DNA of 51,523 nt from Nostoc punctiforme NIES-2108 (GTDB taxonomy: Bacteria; Cyanobacteriota; Cyanobacteriia; Cyanobacteriales; Nostocaceae): positions 76,499 through 128,021 of the forward strand of contig LXQE01000156.1 of assembly GCA_003326195.1 (NCBI GenBank). Direction: 5' to 3'. Of the stretch, positions 32,698-42,275 are shown piece after piece. The first letter of the stretch is position 1; each line of letters opens with the position of its first letter. The notes beneath the pieces were generated by a model. That model was not told where the DNA came from. It worked only from the letters and a program-made list of their open reading frames with translations, and searched no databases. The position numbers and the translations under genes were made by a program.

Positions 32698-35600
32698 TAA
32701 ATGAATTTTTTCGTAAATCCACGCAATCGGGTTAACACTGGTTTTGCCCAATTTCCACCAAGCAAATCGTGCAGCAGAATATAAAAACAAGGGATGATAA
32801 ATAGTGTCAGCATTGTTGCGATCGCCATCCCAAAGAAAACTACAATCCCTAAAGGCTGCAAAAACTCAGAACCTTCGCCGATGCCCAATGCCAAAGGAAA
32901 CAGTCCCAAGATAGTGGTGACTGTGGTCATGATAATTGGGCGCAAGCGTTGAGGAGCAGCTTTCATGATGGCAATTTGGCGACTACAACCTTCTTCATCC
33001 CGAATTTGGTTTGCTAGTTCCACCATGAGAATCCCTGCATTCACCACAATTCCCACCAGCAGTACGACACCAACAATTACAGTTGCGCCAATTGCAGTTT
33101 GGGTAATGTAAAGTCCAAAAATTCCTCCAGCTAACGCTAGTGGTACGGTGAACATAATTACCAATGGGTCAATCAGCGAATTGTATTGCACCGCCATGAC
33201 TACAAAGATTAAGAACGTTGCCAACGCTCCCAAAGTTTTTAAAGCATCCTGAAGTTGCTGATTAGTTTCTTGGGCAGAACTAGGCACAATGGAAACGCCA
33301 TCAGGTAAGTCTACATCCTGGAGTACTTCGTTTACTTCTGCGATCGCTTCACCAAGACTAGCTCCCTCGCTGAGATTTCCTGCGACAATAAAAGCTTGGC
33401 GCTGATTAATCCGTTGCACCTCACCAGGCGCCTGACCTTCTTGAATGTTCGCAACATCTGAAAGGCGGATTAGCTGATTGTTTTCTGTAAATAGCGGTAA
33501 TTGCTCTAGCTGTGAAGGACGCTGAATCGCTTCTTTATTTAGCTGCACCCGCACATCAACTAAACGATTACCGCGTTGAATTTGCGTCGGCACTGAACCT
33601 TCAATTGCTGTTTGAACTGTTGCACCAATTTGCCCGGCGCTCAACCCTAAAGCTGAAACCCGTTCCCAGTCAGGGCGAATTTGGATTTCTGGTTGTCGGG
33701 GGTCGGCATCTGGCCGGAATGTCGCTAATTTTGCTCTTTCCTGCAATGCTTGCAGCACTTGCGCGCCTGCTTGCGTTAAGTTTTCTTCATTCTCACCTTG
33801 CAAAATCACGTCAACTTCTGACCCTTGCACTGGAGAATTACTCAAGATTAAACCCCGCACCTGACCAGGATTGAGGCGCAGCAAAATTCCTGCTAAGTTG
33901 AGTTTGTTAAATTCCTGAGTTACTTTTTTGACGAAAGCTTCGACATCTGTGCCTGGTTTTAGATTGATGGTGCTACTGGCACGTAAAGGATTCTCTGTAG
34001 TATTGCTACCAAACAAAGAACCACCCACAGTTGTGAAAGCAGATTCGGTTTCTGGTTGTTTGAGCAAAATGTCATCGACAATTTGCATAACTTTTTCAGA
34101 AGTTGCTAAAGGTGTACCGGCAGGAAACTGCGCTCTCAAGTTAGCTTGACCAGTACTGATGCGGGGTAAAATTTCTTGGGGAATTTGACCAAACATGAAG
34201 AAACTGCTGCCTCCTAAAATTAACAAAGCAGCAGTTACTACAAAAAGCCGATAGCGTAAAACCTTGCTTAAGAAGTTACCGTATCCCCGCGTCGCATCTT
34301 CAAATCGGTGATTAAACTGTCTAAGCAGCCAAAATTCACTAATCCGACTAGACCAGCGAATTCCCAAAAGTCGAGAAGACAGCATCGGTACTACTGTAAT
34401 CGCGACGACAAGGGATGCTGCAACTGCGAAGCTAATTGTCAGAATCAGTTCATTAAATAGCAGTGCAATAAAGCCGCCAATTAAGAGGAATGGCACTACA
34501 GAAACTAAGTTGGCACCAGTAGCAGCAACTAAAGCAGATTCTACTTCTTGGGAAGCTGCGATCGCACTATCAATAAAGAATTTGGAATTTCTTCCCTTCC
34601 CCTCTGCTCCTCTGCTCCCCTGCTCCCCTGCCTCCATCTCTCTCTGATTGGGAGTCATCCCTGTTTTTTCGGAAATGTTCTCCAAGATTACAACCGATGT
34701 ATCAATTGCTTGACCGACTCCTAATGTCAAGCCTGCCAAACTAAAAACATTCAAGGTTAAACCAAATATTCTCATTAAAGCGATCGCTGCCAGAGTACAC
34801 AGCGGAATCGTCAAACTGATAATAAATGTTTGCCTGAACGATCCCAAAAATAACAACACTGCTGCTGCTGCTAACAATGCCCCGGAAATCCCCGAAAAGA
34901 TGACATCATTTAAAGAATTGCGGATAAAGACAGATTCATCTGTGGTGGGACTCAAAGTCATGTCTGCTGGAATTAAACCCGATTGCCGTAACTGTTCAAT
35001 TCGCCGCTTGACAGCATCTACAACTGTGATTGTATTAGCTTCAGGCTGCTTTTGAATTGAAAATTTTACCGCAGGCTGACGGTTGAGGTAAACAAATACT
35101 CGTTGTTCTTCTGTATCGTCAATTACCTCTGCAAAGTCTCGCAAGTAGACGCGGCGGGAAGGTGTAGGTGTAGTAGTGGGAGTGGTAGTAGTATTACTGC
35201 TATTAGTGGTATTAGCACTAGTAGGAGAAGAAACTTCCAGGGAAAGGTTTTCAATTTCCTTGGCATTTTGGAAACGTCCGACAGTCCGAGTTAATGGCTC
35301 GGAATTTTGCCCCAGAATCCGACCACCAGAAGTATCTTGGTTACGGGCTGTTAATTCATTTAAGACATCATTTAACCCGACACCCAAAGCTTGCAATCGG
35401 TTTAAGTCAACAAGTACCCGTACTTCTTCCTCTGCACCACCAGATACATCAACAGAAGCGACTCCCGGCACCACACTGAGTTCACGGTTTAACTCTTCAT
35501 CAGCAAATACGCGTAACTCTTTACCTGGCAAGGAAGCAGAGGTCAGTGCCAATTCATAAACCGGCAATTGAGAAGGATCGACTTTAAATAAGCGCGGCTC

Positions 35601-36008
35601 CTCTATCGTATCTGGCAGTTGTCCTCGACCTCGGTTAAAAGCAGCAGTAGCATCGTTTAGGGCTTGGTCAATATCGCCCCCTGGTTGGAAGTATAAATCG
35701 AGGCTTACCTGTCCCTCACGGGTGCGGGAAAAAACCTGTACTACATTCTCGGTTGCTGCTAAAGCTTCTTCTAAGGGTCTGGTGATTTCATCTACTGCTA
35801 CTTCTGGTGAAATACCAGGGGCTTCTAGCCGAACCCCTATTCGGGGATAGGTAATTGATGGTAGAAGATCGACTTGGATCGTTGTGAGAAAAAATACCCC
35901 AATGACAATTACTGCCACGGTGAGCATGAGTGTGCCAATGTGTTGGCGGATAGCGATCGCACTAAGGCTAAATCCGCCATTGCCATTATTATTGTTTGCC
36001 TGTTGCAT
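32697..36008 (-). CDS. RND efflux pump permease (HAE1/AcrB type)
   Basis: A 1103-residue inner-membrane transporter: N-terminal TM1 and FFLTTIQVDLLPSITYPRIG, two large periplasmic loops, a central TM bundle with LTLGVGQAIDTSVVILENI carrying one conserved proton-relay Asp, and a second TM bundle ending near GGNWAKP. This matches hydrophobe/amphiphile RND pumps. Two inserts are odd: a Thr/Ser-rich stretch encoded at about 35160-35230 and an in-frame repeat-derived stretch (EAGEQGSRGAEGKGRN) at about 34590-34646. Its adaptor is encoded 68 bp upstream; no outer-membrane channel gene is in the window. Confidence 0.93.
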   Translation of the reverse strand: MQQANNNNGNGGFSLSAIAIRQHIGTLMLTVAVIVIGVFFLTTIQVDLLPSITYPRIGVRLEAPGISPEVAVDEITRPLEEALAATENVVQVFSRTREGQVSLDLYFQPGGDIDQALNDATAAFNRGRGQLPDTIEEPRLFKVDPSQLPVYELALTSASLPGKELRVFADEELNRELSVVPGVASVDVSGGAEEEVRVLVDLNRLQALGVGLNDVLNELTARNQDTSGGRILGQNSEPLTRTVGRFQNAKEIENLSLEVSSPTSANTTNSSNTTTTPTTTPTPSRRVYLRDFAEVIDDTEEQRVFVYLNRQPAVKFSIQKQPEANTITVVDAVKRRIEQLRQSGLIPADMTLSPTTDESVFIRNSLNDVIFSGISGALLAAAAVLLFLGSFRQTFIISLTIPLCTLAAIALMRIFGLTLNVFSLAGLTLGVGQAIDTSVVILENISEKTGMTPNQREMEAGEQGSRGAEGKGRNSKFFIDSAIAASQEVESALVAATGANLVSVVPFLLIGGFIALLFNELILTISFAVAASLVVAITVVPMLSSRLLGIRWSSRISEFWLLRQFNHRFEDATRGYGNFLSKVLRYRLFVVTAALLILGGSSFFMFGQIPQEILPRISTGQANLRAQFPAGTPLATSEKVMQIVDDILLKQPETESAFTTVGGSLFGSNTTENPLRASSTINLKPGTDVEAFVKKVTQEFNKLNLAGILLRLNPGQVRGLILSNSPVQGSEVDVILQGENEENLTQAGAQVLQALQERAKLATFRPDADPRQPEIQIRPDWERVSALGLSAGQIGATVQTAIEGSVPTQIQRGNRLVDVRVQLNKEAIQRPSQLEQLPLFTENNQLIRLSDVANIQEGQAPGEVQRINQRQAFIVAGNLSEGASLGEAIAEVNEVLQDVDLPDGVSIVPSSAQETNQQLQDALKTLGALATFLIFVVMAVQYNSLIDPLVIMFTVPLALAGGIFGLYITQTAIGATVIVGVVLLVGIVVNAGILMVELANQIRDEEGCSRQIAIMKAAPQRLRPIIMTTVTTILGLFPLALGIGEGSEFLQPLGIVVFFGMAIATMLTLFIIPCFYILLHDLLGGNWAKPVLTRLRGFTKKFI

Positions 36009-36076
36009 GATACTAAGTGATAAGTGCTGACTACTGAGTACTTTTTTCTTTGGTATGGTGGTTATTGCTCACCCTA

Positions 36077-37516
36077 CTATTGCTTTTCTGAAAGAATTGA
36101 AAGACTTACAGTGTCACCTTCTTTTAACGGCTTACCACTCCGAACAACGTAGCGCTCTCCTGCTTGCAAACCGGATAAAATTTCCACTCTGCTATCAGCC
36201 CTTTTTCCTAAAGTAACTGCACGTGTCGCTACTTTCGTCTTGCCTTCTGTGTCTTTCACCACAAATAGCGTCCCCGATGGGTTTTCTTGTTCTTTTTCTG
36301 CTCCCTTTGCTGCCCCTGATTGTTTTTGAATAGCTGTTTGCGGCACTACTACGCGCTGTTGAGTCTGGGTTTCAAAGTTGACTCGCGCCAGCAGTCCACT
36401 ACCAATCTTGGCTTGAGTGTTGGGAATCACTACTTCTACAGGTATTAAGCGAGCTGTGGCATCGGCAGCTGGAGAAATGCGCGTAACTCTGCCAATTAAT
36501 GATTCTTTGGGGAAGGCATCTAAACGGACTTGTACAGACTGCCCAACTTGAATTTGTGCCAGTTCTAATTCGGAAACTTGGACGACAACTTTGACGCGGT
36601 TAAAGTCGCCAATTTTCAAGACTTCGCTACCTGCTTGCAGAAGGTTGCCTGGTTCTGTCACTTTTTCTGTGACTATGCCAGCGATGGGAGATACCAGCCG
36701 AGCGTAAGACCTGCGCTCTTTGGTTTGGGCAACCAATGCCTGTTGGGCAAGTACTCTACCTTGGGCGGCGGCGACGGCTTGCTGTTGTGTCCGAACCTGT
36801 TCTTGGGCTGCCCGGAGTGCCTGGGCGGCTGTTTTTGCCTGGGTACGTGCTTGCTGGGCAGTTTGTTCAGCGATCGCTCCAGCTTTGAATAGATTTTGTT
36901 GCCGTTCTGAGTCTGCCTGAGCTTGTACTACTTCTAGGCGCGCTCGTTCAACGTCTGCACGGGCATTGCTTACTTGATTGGTTGCCCTAGCTACTTCTGA
37001 TTTGAGGGCTGCTAGTTCTGCTTCTGCTTGCTTTAATTCTGTCGAAAGTATGGCATCGTCCAATCGCCCGACGTTTTGCCCAAGCTTTACTGCATCGCCT
37101 ACATCTAGATTCAAGGCCAACAACCGGGCTTCTACTTGCGATCGCACTGATACAATTCGGAAGGGTGTTGTATTACCTGTATACTCTGGTTGTGTTTGCA
37201 GCGTATCAGTTCGAGCGATCGCCGCATCTACAGCCGTTGCACCACCACGTTGTCCACTACCAGGACTCTGAGATTGTGCATCAGCTGGTTCTTCCTTGGG
37301 TAGCGCTCCACAATTCGCTGTCAGCAGTCCTATGCCCAGCAAACAGGGAATCAATAATATGAATGGAAAAGGGGAAGACACCTTTGTGTCAACGCTACTC
37401 TTTGTATCTGCAACAGCCACATCAGTCTTAACAACTGGGGTATTAATTACCTGGTTAGCGGCTGCCAAAGGTGAGATTTTCGCCTGCTCGTGCGGCTTAT
37501 TTCTGTCCAAAATCAT
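36077..37516 (-). CDS. RND efflux adaptor (membrane fusion protein)
   Basis: A 479-residue HlyD/AcrA-type protein. A hydrophobic segment at about 50-68 ends in LLTANC, which could be an anchor or an imperfect lipobox. A long Ala/Gln-rich coiled-coil hairpin follows (LKQAEAELAALKSEVARATN through QTKERRSYARLVSPI), then lipoyl halves (VSPIAGIVTEKVTEPGNLLQ), a beta-barrel and a C-terminal GLQAGERYVVRSGKPLKEG. It links the pump to an outer-membrane channel. It is upstream of and cotranscribed with the permease. Confidence 0.93.
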   Translation of the reverse strand: MILDRNKPHEQAKISPLAAANQVINTPVVKTDVAVADTKSSVDTKVSSPFPFILLIPCLLGIGLLTANCGALPKEEPADAQSQSPGSGQRGGATAVDAAIARTDTLQTQPEYTGNTTPFRIVSVRSQVEARLLALNLDVGDAVKLGQNVGRLDDAILSTELKQAEAELAALKSEVARATNQVSNARADVERARLEVVQAQADSERQQNLFKAGAIAEQTAQQARTQAKTAAQALRAAQEQVRTQQQAVAAAQGRVLAQQALVAQTKERRSYARLVSPIAGIVTEKVTEPGNLLQAGSEVLKIGDFNRVKVVVQVSELELAQIQVGQSVQVRLDAFPKESLIGRVTRISPAADATARLIPVEVVIPNTQAKIGSGLLARVNFETQTQQRVVVPQTAIQKQSGAAKGAEKEQENPSGTLFVVKDTEGKTKVATRAVTLGKRADSRVEILSGLQAGERYVVRSGKPLKEGDTVSLSILSEKQ

Positions 37517-38057
37517 TTATTTTTCTCGTATTTGGGGAGCTTTTTGGGTTAAACAGCCGTGCATTACCAAGTAATTTTGAGACATTATAAGTAGTGAAAA
37601 GCGGCGAGAGTCAATTGGTTATCTTCTTGCAGAATTTTGTATCAAAAATTACTTTCTATTCAAAAAAATTTCTCACCACTTTAACTCATTACATTGAGTT
37701 AGCAGCTTTTTAGCTTCCAATGCAATTCTTAACCCAGTATAAATATTTTTAAATTTCTTGCAATCTGCCCTTAGTAGAAGACTTGCGTGTACTGAAGATA
37801 CGGGACTTTCACACCCCTACTTCTAAAATGGGCAGTATTAAGTAGCTATACTTATGGCTAAAATAAACAAATTTAATATAGTAAAATACTTAGTAATTTT
37901 TACGCTCAATCAAATATATTAAGAATAGTAAACATAAGTTGCTTTTTATAAAGCTGTATATACTGTATATATGGTCAAGCGTAGGCGTAGCCCGTCGTAG
38001 ACATCGCATAAACAGCAAAAAAGAGGGCGATATATATTTAGGACAGGAAAGTAGCAA
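37517..38057. other. 541-bp spacer, no gene seen
   Basis: AT-rich sequence between divergent genes; promoters for the efflux operon (minus) and the lyase gene (plus) must lie here. A 29-bp dispersed repeat (GCGTAGGCGTAGCCCG...ACATCGC) occupies 37979-38007, and a TGTATATACTGTATATA near-palindrome (37954-37971) just precedes it. Confidence 0.5.
37979..38007. repeat. 29-bp dispersed repeat (GCGTAGGCGTAGCCCG type), copy 1
   Basis: The same text occurs with few changes at 48999-49027 inside a coding region, and in shorter form at 47596-47618. Confidence 0.75.
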
Positions 38058-38597
38058 GTGACATCATTATTAAAAATTGCCCAAACTGCTGATGAAGCCC
38101 AGATTTCCGAATTTTTCCAGGAATCGGTAGGTAAGTGGCGATCTCAACGGCGCTACTACACCCTACCCAAGGGAGAAACCAAGGAGATGGAGAGTATAGT
38201 TACAATCAATTTTCTCCAGCAGGGCTGTGATGAATTGCAAAACTTAGCTCAGATGCACGATTTGCCTGATACAGGTAGTTTGATCTGTGGTGCAGCAGTT
38301 ATATGGGAAAGTATGGATGTGCTGAAGGCAAAGAAAGAGTCGCAAGGTTCAACAATATTTGGAGCTTTAGGAAATATCTTGTATCGCGATCGCGGTTTTG
38401 CCATATCCAAACCAGTCACCGCTCAGTATTATTTCTCTAACCCTAAAACAATGTGTTTGCGAACTGAGTACAACGGTTCGGTCTTTGAAGAAGAGTTAAA
38501 GCTAATTGGTAGCAAATACCGCACTAGACAAACCATTATCTCCCGTGCTGGTGAGCAGTTGATGATTGGTCAATATTTAGAAAAGAGAGTCGATTAA
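38058..38597 (+). CDS. CpcS/CpeS-type phycobiliprotein (bilin) lyase
   Basis: A 179-residue protein with a GTG start preceded by AGGAAAG. ISEFFQESVGKWRSQRRYYT is the hallmark N-terminus of the CpcS/CpcU/CpeS lipocalin-like lyases, which attach phycocyanobilin to Cys-84-type sites of phycobiliproteins; the barrel continues through WESMDVLKAKKESQG and YYFSNPKTMCLRTEYNG. The MTSLLKIAQ opening suggests the U-type partner of the S/U pair, but this is not certain. Monocistronic. Confidence 0.8.
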   Translation: MTSLLKIAQTADEAQISEFFQESVGKWRSQRRYYTLPKGETKEMESIVTINFLQQGCDELQNLAQMHDLPDTGSLICGAAVIWESMDVLKAKKESQGSTIFGALGNILYRDRGFAISKPVTAQYYFSNPKTMCLRTEYNGSVFEEELKLIGSKYRTRQTIISRAGEQLMIGQYLEKRVD

Positions 38598-38862
38598 TTG
38601 ATCTCGTGGGTGCGGTTCACTAGAGCCTCACCCGTTTTTAGACCAGCCAGCATCTAGCTATTAACCACTTATATAACTTTTTATAACAGTTTTTCAAACT
38701 TTTACCCAGAAATTTGCTTCCATATGTCATCATGGGAAGTGAAATGAGAATTAATTCGGCGACAGTGTTTGTTTTTAGTATTGACAGGCTTTTTCCTTTT
38801 GGTATTACAGACTTCTCTCCGAAATCTAAATCTCTACAAACTTATGATTTTGGAGACATTTG

Positions 38863-39177
38863 ATGTCAATTTACGTTGGTAACCTCTCCTATGATGTTAC
38901 ACAAGATGCGCTAAGTGCAGTATTTGCAGAATATGGTGCTGTAAAGCGTGTTCAACTACCCACTGACCGTGAAACAGGTCGTTTACGCGGCTTTGCTTTC
39001 GTGGAAATGAGTTCAGAAGATGAAGAAGCAAAAGCCATTGAAGCTCTTGATGGTGCTGAATGGCTTGGTCGCGACCTCAAGGTAAATAAAGCCAAGCCCA
39101 AAGAAGACAGAAGTGGTGGTTCCTTTGGGAACCGTGGTGGTGGTGGCGGCTACAACCGCAGCAACAACCGCTACTAA
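38863..39177 (+). CDS. RNA-binding protein, RRM with Gly-rich tail (Rbp type)
   Basis: 104 residues from ATG 38863 (a TTG directly before it is in frame). RNP2 is IYVGNLSYD, RNP1 is RLRGFAFVEM, then a GGSFGNRGGGGGYNRSNNRY tail, as in the cyanobacterial rbp genes, several of which are cold-induced. A long upstream region (about 265 bp) may be a regulatory leader. A clear intrinsic terminator follows. Confidence 0.95.
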   Translation: MSIYVGNLSYDVTQDALSAVFAEYGAVKRVQLPTDRETGRLRGFAFVEMSSEDEEAKAIEALDGAEWLGRDLKVNKAKPKEDRSGGSFGNRGGGGGYNRSNNRY

Positions 39178-39195
39178 GCTTAATTGAATTTAGTA

Positions 39196-39228
39196 AAAGG
39201 CTCAGGCAGAAATGCTTGAGCCTTTTTT
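39196..39228 (+). terminator. Rho-independent terminator of the rbp gene
   Basis: AAAGGCTCA (39196-39204) pairs with TGAGCCTTT (39217-39225), loop GGCAGAAATGCT, followed by a T run to 39228. It begins about 20 bases after the stop codon. Confidence 0.9.
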
Positions 39229-39336
39229 ATGCAAAACTTTGACTCTAAATAATCTCAAGCAATTACTTATCATACCGTACTGATGATTCTCTAACCAGAG
39301 TGCCTTGATGAAAGATCATTTTCCATCGATCATTGT

Positions 39337-39642
39337 TCAATTTCCAGATGGAACTTCGCAGTGAATGAGCAGGCTGTTCGCCAGATATATTACTAAAACA
39401 ACCCCTGTTGCTAAAACTAACGTTTTGAATTCTGTTATCGATCTTTGAGTCAGGGGTTCGATGGATTCATTCTGCAAGCTTTTGAGAATTTGCTGTTTAT
39501 CGAAAACACGCCCCGCCTCATAGACGACGAACCTTTGGCAACTTGACGCCTGAACATTAACAGGTAGCCTGGAAACCACTGTCTCCTCTATCTTAAAAAA
39601 TATCCGGGTAATGCATAGGAGCAAGTTGAGAGAGGGAAACAT
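39337..39642 (-). CDS. Hypothetical protein with C-terminal membrane segment
   Basis: A 101-residue frame with an excellent Shine-Dalgarno sequence (AGGAAGG, seven bases before ATG 39642), which argues that it is a real gene. The N-terminal three quarters are soluble (VVYEAGRVFDKQQILKSLQN); residues about 74-93 (LVLATGVVLVIYLANSLLIH) form one transmembrane helix, leaving a short tail, so a tail-anchored topology is likely. No family recognised. Confidence 0.5.
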   Translation of the reverse strand: MFPSLNLLLCITRIFFKIEETVVSRLPVNVQASSCQRFVVYEAGRVFDKQQILKSLQNESIEPLTQRSITEFKTLVLATGVVLVIYLANSLLIHCEVPSGN

Positions 39643-39909
39643 TGAAAAACCTTCCTGCTGACTTTGAGGAAAGGTTACGAAAGTTAAATAGACTTTTTAT
39701 GCCGGATACTATGACCATCTGAATCGCCTTGCCAGCAAGCATTCAAAAGCATAAGCAGTATTATTACGCAAATAAAATCAGATTATATATATGTAAAAAT
39801 ACATACTGTCTTCATGTATTTTGACCGTTGTTTCACTGTGTCTTTACCCAAACATTGAGTACTGAAACTTATATTTGAGAAGTCTAGAAACACTCATACA
39901 TCGTTGAAC

Positions 39910-40602
39910 GTGAAAAACATTAGCAAACTAGCTGTAGTAACTTTTGGATCTGTGGCTCTGTCCTTGGGTATTGTCGGAAATGCACAAGAAGCTCACGCTT
40001 CGGGTCTAATTAACGGTGGTTTTGAGCAGACTTTAGTCCCTAGTAACCAGACATGGGCATCGATAGATGAGTCTCTTATTCCTGGGTGGGAGACTACAGC
40101 TACAGATAATAAAATTGAAATTCAAACTCCTAGACTGTTTCATGCTGGAGCATTAGGCACAGATCAATATGCTGAACTCAATGCTAATCAGGTATCTAGC
40201 TTATATCAAGATGTAGATACTACAGCTGGTTCAACTATGTTTTGGCGATTTTTCCATGAAGGTCGTGAAGGTGTAGATACGATGCGTTTATCTATTATCG
40301 ACCTTACTACTAACAATACTCTCTTCAGCCAACTATATAGCACTGATAACACAGGTTGGGTAGAATATCAGGGCAAAACTGTTGCCACTAGTGGTAAAAT
40401 ACGCTGGCAGTTTGACTCAGTATCTGCTGCTGGTGGTAATCCCTCAATAGGAAACTTTTTGGATGAAGTTTACTTTGCAGAAAAACCACCAGAAGGTTTT
40501 CAAACAGTTCCTGAACCTGCTTCTGTACTTGGTCTTTTAGCAATGGGTGCATTCGGTATGGTTTCCATCCGGAAGCGTAAACAGTTAAATATTGGGAATT
40601 AA
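39910..40602 (+). CDS. PEP-CTERM sorted exported protein
   Basis: About 230 residues. It has a signal peptide (LAVVTFGSVALSLGIVG, cleaved near AHA-S), then a beta-rich domain (LINGGFEQTLVPSNQTWASI onwards, with FLDEVYF late) resembling DUF642/CBM-like folds, and a C-terminal sorting tag VPEPASVLGLLAMGAFG followed by RKRK. PEP-CTERM proteins are processed by exosortase and are usually surface or matrix proteins. The start is GTG 39910; a TTG at 39904 is also in frame, and neither has a clear ribosome-binding site. Confidence 0.85.
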   Translation: MKNISKLAVVTFGSVALSLGIVGNAQEAHASGLINGGFEQTLVPSNQTWASIDESLIPGWETTATDNKIEIQTPRLFHAGALGTDQYAELNANQVSSLYQDVDTTAGSTMFWRFFHEGREGVDTMRLSIIDLTTNNTLFSQLYSTDNTGWVEYQGKTVATSGKIRWQFDSVSAAGGNPSIGNFLDEVYFAEKPPEGFQTVPEPASVLGLLAMGAFGMVSIRKRKQLNIGN

Positions 40603-40923
40603 CGACGGTTTGTAACAAGGTTTTTGGGTTCTACTGGCTTTCTTTATGCTCATTCATCCAAGTGAAAGGTCTACAAAAAGTTCCTTTTATAGCATTTGAA
40701 CAATATTTGACATAAAGGGAGCGGTAGAACCATTTTTTTTAGTTTTATAATATAAACTTTTAATTTTGATTTTTAGGCGAGCGCGCTATCATGAACAAGT
40801 TAAAAAAAAACCGCTGATTGGTAGGGATTCCAGCGGGGTTAGATAATACAGTTTTTTTCAGAGAAACCAACACTAAACTTAATTACAGAGCTACTAGAAA
40901 CTTTTACGACTAATAGTAACTAT
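40603..40923. other. Spacer between convergent genes
   Basis: No gene seen. It contains the intrinsic terminator of the small His-rich gene (40802-40836); no clear terminator was found for the PEP-CTERM gene. Confidence 0.5.
40802..40836 (-). terminator. Intrinsic terminator of the small His-rich gene
   Basis: On the minus strand CCGCTG and CAGCGG (plus-strand 40831-40836 and 40811-40816) form a stem with a 14-base loop, immediately followed by nine T. It lies about 90 bases past the stop codon at 40924. Confidence 0.8.
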
Positions 40924-41100
40924 TTATAAGTGTTTATGAGCTAGTTTTTTAGCATGATGTCTGTGATGTTTAATGTGATGAACTTTAGCAGATTTTACGC
41001 TAGTATGATGGATAGTTTTAGCTTGAGCTTGAGATGCAAAAGCGGTTACAGGTGCAGCAAAAATTAGAGCCAAAAGTAAAGCTTTAGCGAACTTATTCAC
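40924..41100 (-). CDS. Small exported histidine-rich protein, 58 aa
   Basis: GTG start at 41100 with AAGGA eight bases upstream; stop at 40924-40926. Residues 1-27 are a signal peptide (MNKFAKALLLALIFAAPVTA, cleavage near AQA-K). The mature part of about 31 residues is His/Lys-rich (HHIKHHRHHAKKLAHKHL), with ten His. The composition suggests metal or polyanion binding at the cell surface or in the periplasm. An intrinsic terminator follows, which supports a real transcription unit. No named family known to me. Confidence 0.75.
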   Translation of the reverse strand: MNKFAKALLLALIFAAPVTAFASQAQAKTIHHTSVKSAKVHHIKHHRHHAKKLAHKHL

Positions 41101-41341
41101 TTAAAAATCCTTATGAGGTAATCAACAATTTAACTATCCAATAGGCGTATGTCATAAGTTTGTAATTGATATGAATCTTTCATGTCTATTTTTACATTCG
41201 TCAATTCTAGTATTTACGTGTGCTTACGTAGAATACTAAGAAAAACAATATTTACTGGCATTTCACCCTTAAATGTAACATTTTGGACATCATCCAAATA
41301 ACTGTAATTTGGCTATGATACCTGGCCTGGGTTAATTTTGA

Positions 41342-42100
41342 TTAGGGAATGCTGAGAGCCATCAATTCTTCTGCTATGTCAAAGTTAGCTGTGACATTTT
41401 GCACGTCATCCAAGCCTTCTAAAGTATCAATTAACTTGAATAGCGATCGCGCCTGATCGGGATCGGTAACTTCTACACTATTACTAGGAATCCAGCGCAA
41501 TTCGGCATCAGTTACCTTAAAGCCTTGATTTTTGAGTGTCTGACTAAGGGTTTCTAAATTTCCAATATCAGTAAATACCTCAGCTATCTTATCTTCAGTC
41601 ATCTCATAAGACTGGGCACCACCTTCGAGGGATGCTTCTAAAAGCTGTTCTTCGTCAACTACACCCTCCACTACACAAACACCTTTTTGTTCAAACATCC
41701 AGCTAACGCAACCTACTTCGCCAAGATTGCCACCATTTTTACTAAAAGCTACACGCAAGTCAGCAGCAGTGCGATTACGATTATCTGTGAGGGCTTCGAT
41801 TAAAATCGCTACACCACCAGGGCCATAACCTTCGTAGCGAATCGCTTCAAAAGTAGCATTGTCGCCGCCAGAAGTGCCTGCACCTTTAGCGATCGCTCGT
41901 TCAATATTATCATTGGGAATACTCGCAGCCTTTGCCTTGTCAACTGCTGTGCGAAGTTGAAAATTCAGCGCCGGATCTGGCACGCCACTTCTAGCCGCAA
42001 CGATAATCGCCCTGGATAACTGAGTGAAAGTTTTTCCCCTTTTTGCATCTACTACCGCTTTTTGGCGCTTAATATTTGCCCATTTACTATGTCCTGCCAT
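41342..42100 (-). CDS. YebC/PmpR family protein (TACO1-like)
   Basis: A 252-residue protein: MAGHSKWANIKRQKAVVDAK, RGKTFTQLSRAIIVAARSGV, YEGYGPGGVAILIEALTDNR and SKNGGNLGEVGCVSWMFEQK are near-invariant. The family has been described as DNA-binding regulators and, more recently, as translation factors relieving ribosome stalling. The length is standard. It appears to be monocistronic. Confidence 0.95.
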   Translation of the reverse strand: MAGHSKWANIKRQKAVVDAKRGKTFTQLSRAIIVAARSGVPDPALNFQLRTAVDKAKAASIPNDNIERAIAKGAGTSGGDNATFEAIRYEGYGPGGVAILIEALTDNRNRTAADLRVAFSKNGGNLGEVGCVSWMFEQKGVCVVEGVVDEEQLLEASLEGGAQSYEMTEDKIAEVFTDIGNLETLSQTLKNQGFKVTDAELRWIPSNSVEVTDPDQARSLFKLIDTLEGLDDVQNVTANFDIAEELMALSIP

Positions 42101-42275
42101 AATTTGAGATGATCGTAACTCTATTTAAGATTAGGATATACCTAGCTTTTACTCCGATGCAAATGTGCATTTGGTAAAACACCAACAGAATCACTCAAAG
42201 CAACCCAGCAGCACTGAGATTTGATTTTCAAGTGAGATGGGGAATGGTGTAGTTCAATTACTTACCACATCCCGT

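Noticed and set aside
37855..37923. 22-residue frame starting MAKINKFNIV
   Set aside because: No ribosome-binding site, AT-rich spacer, too short to support.
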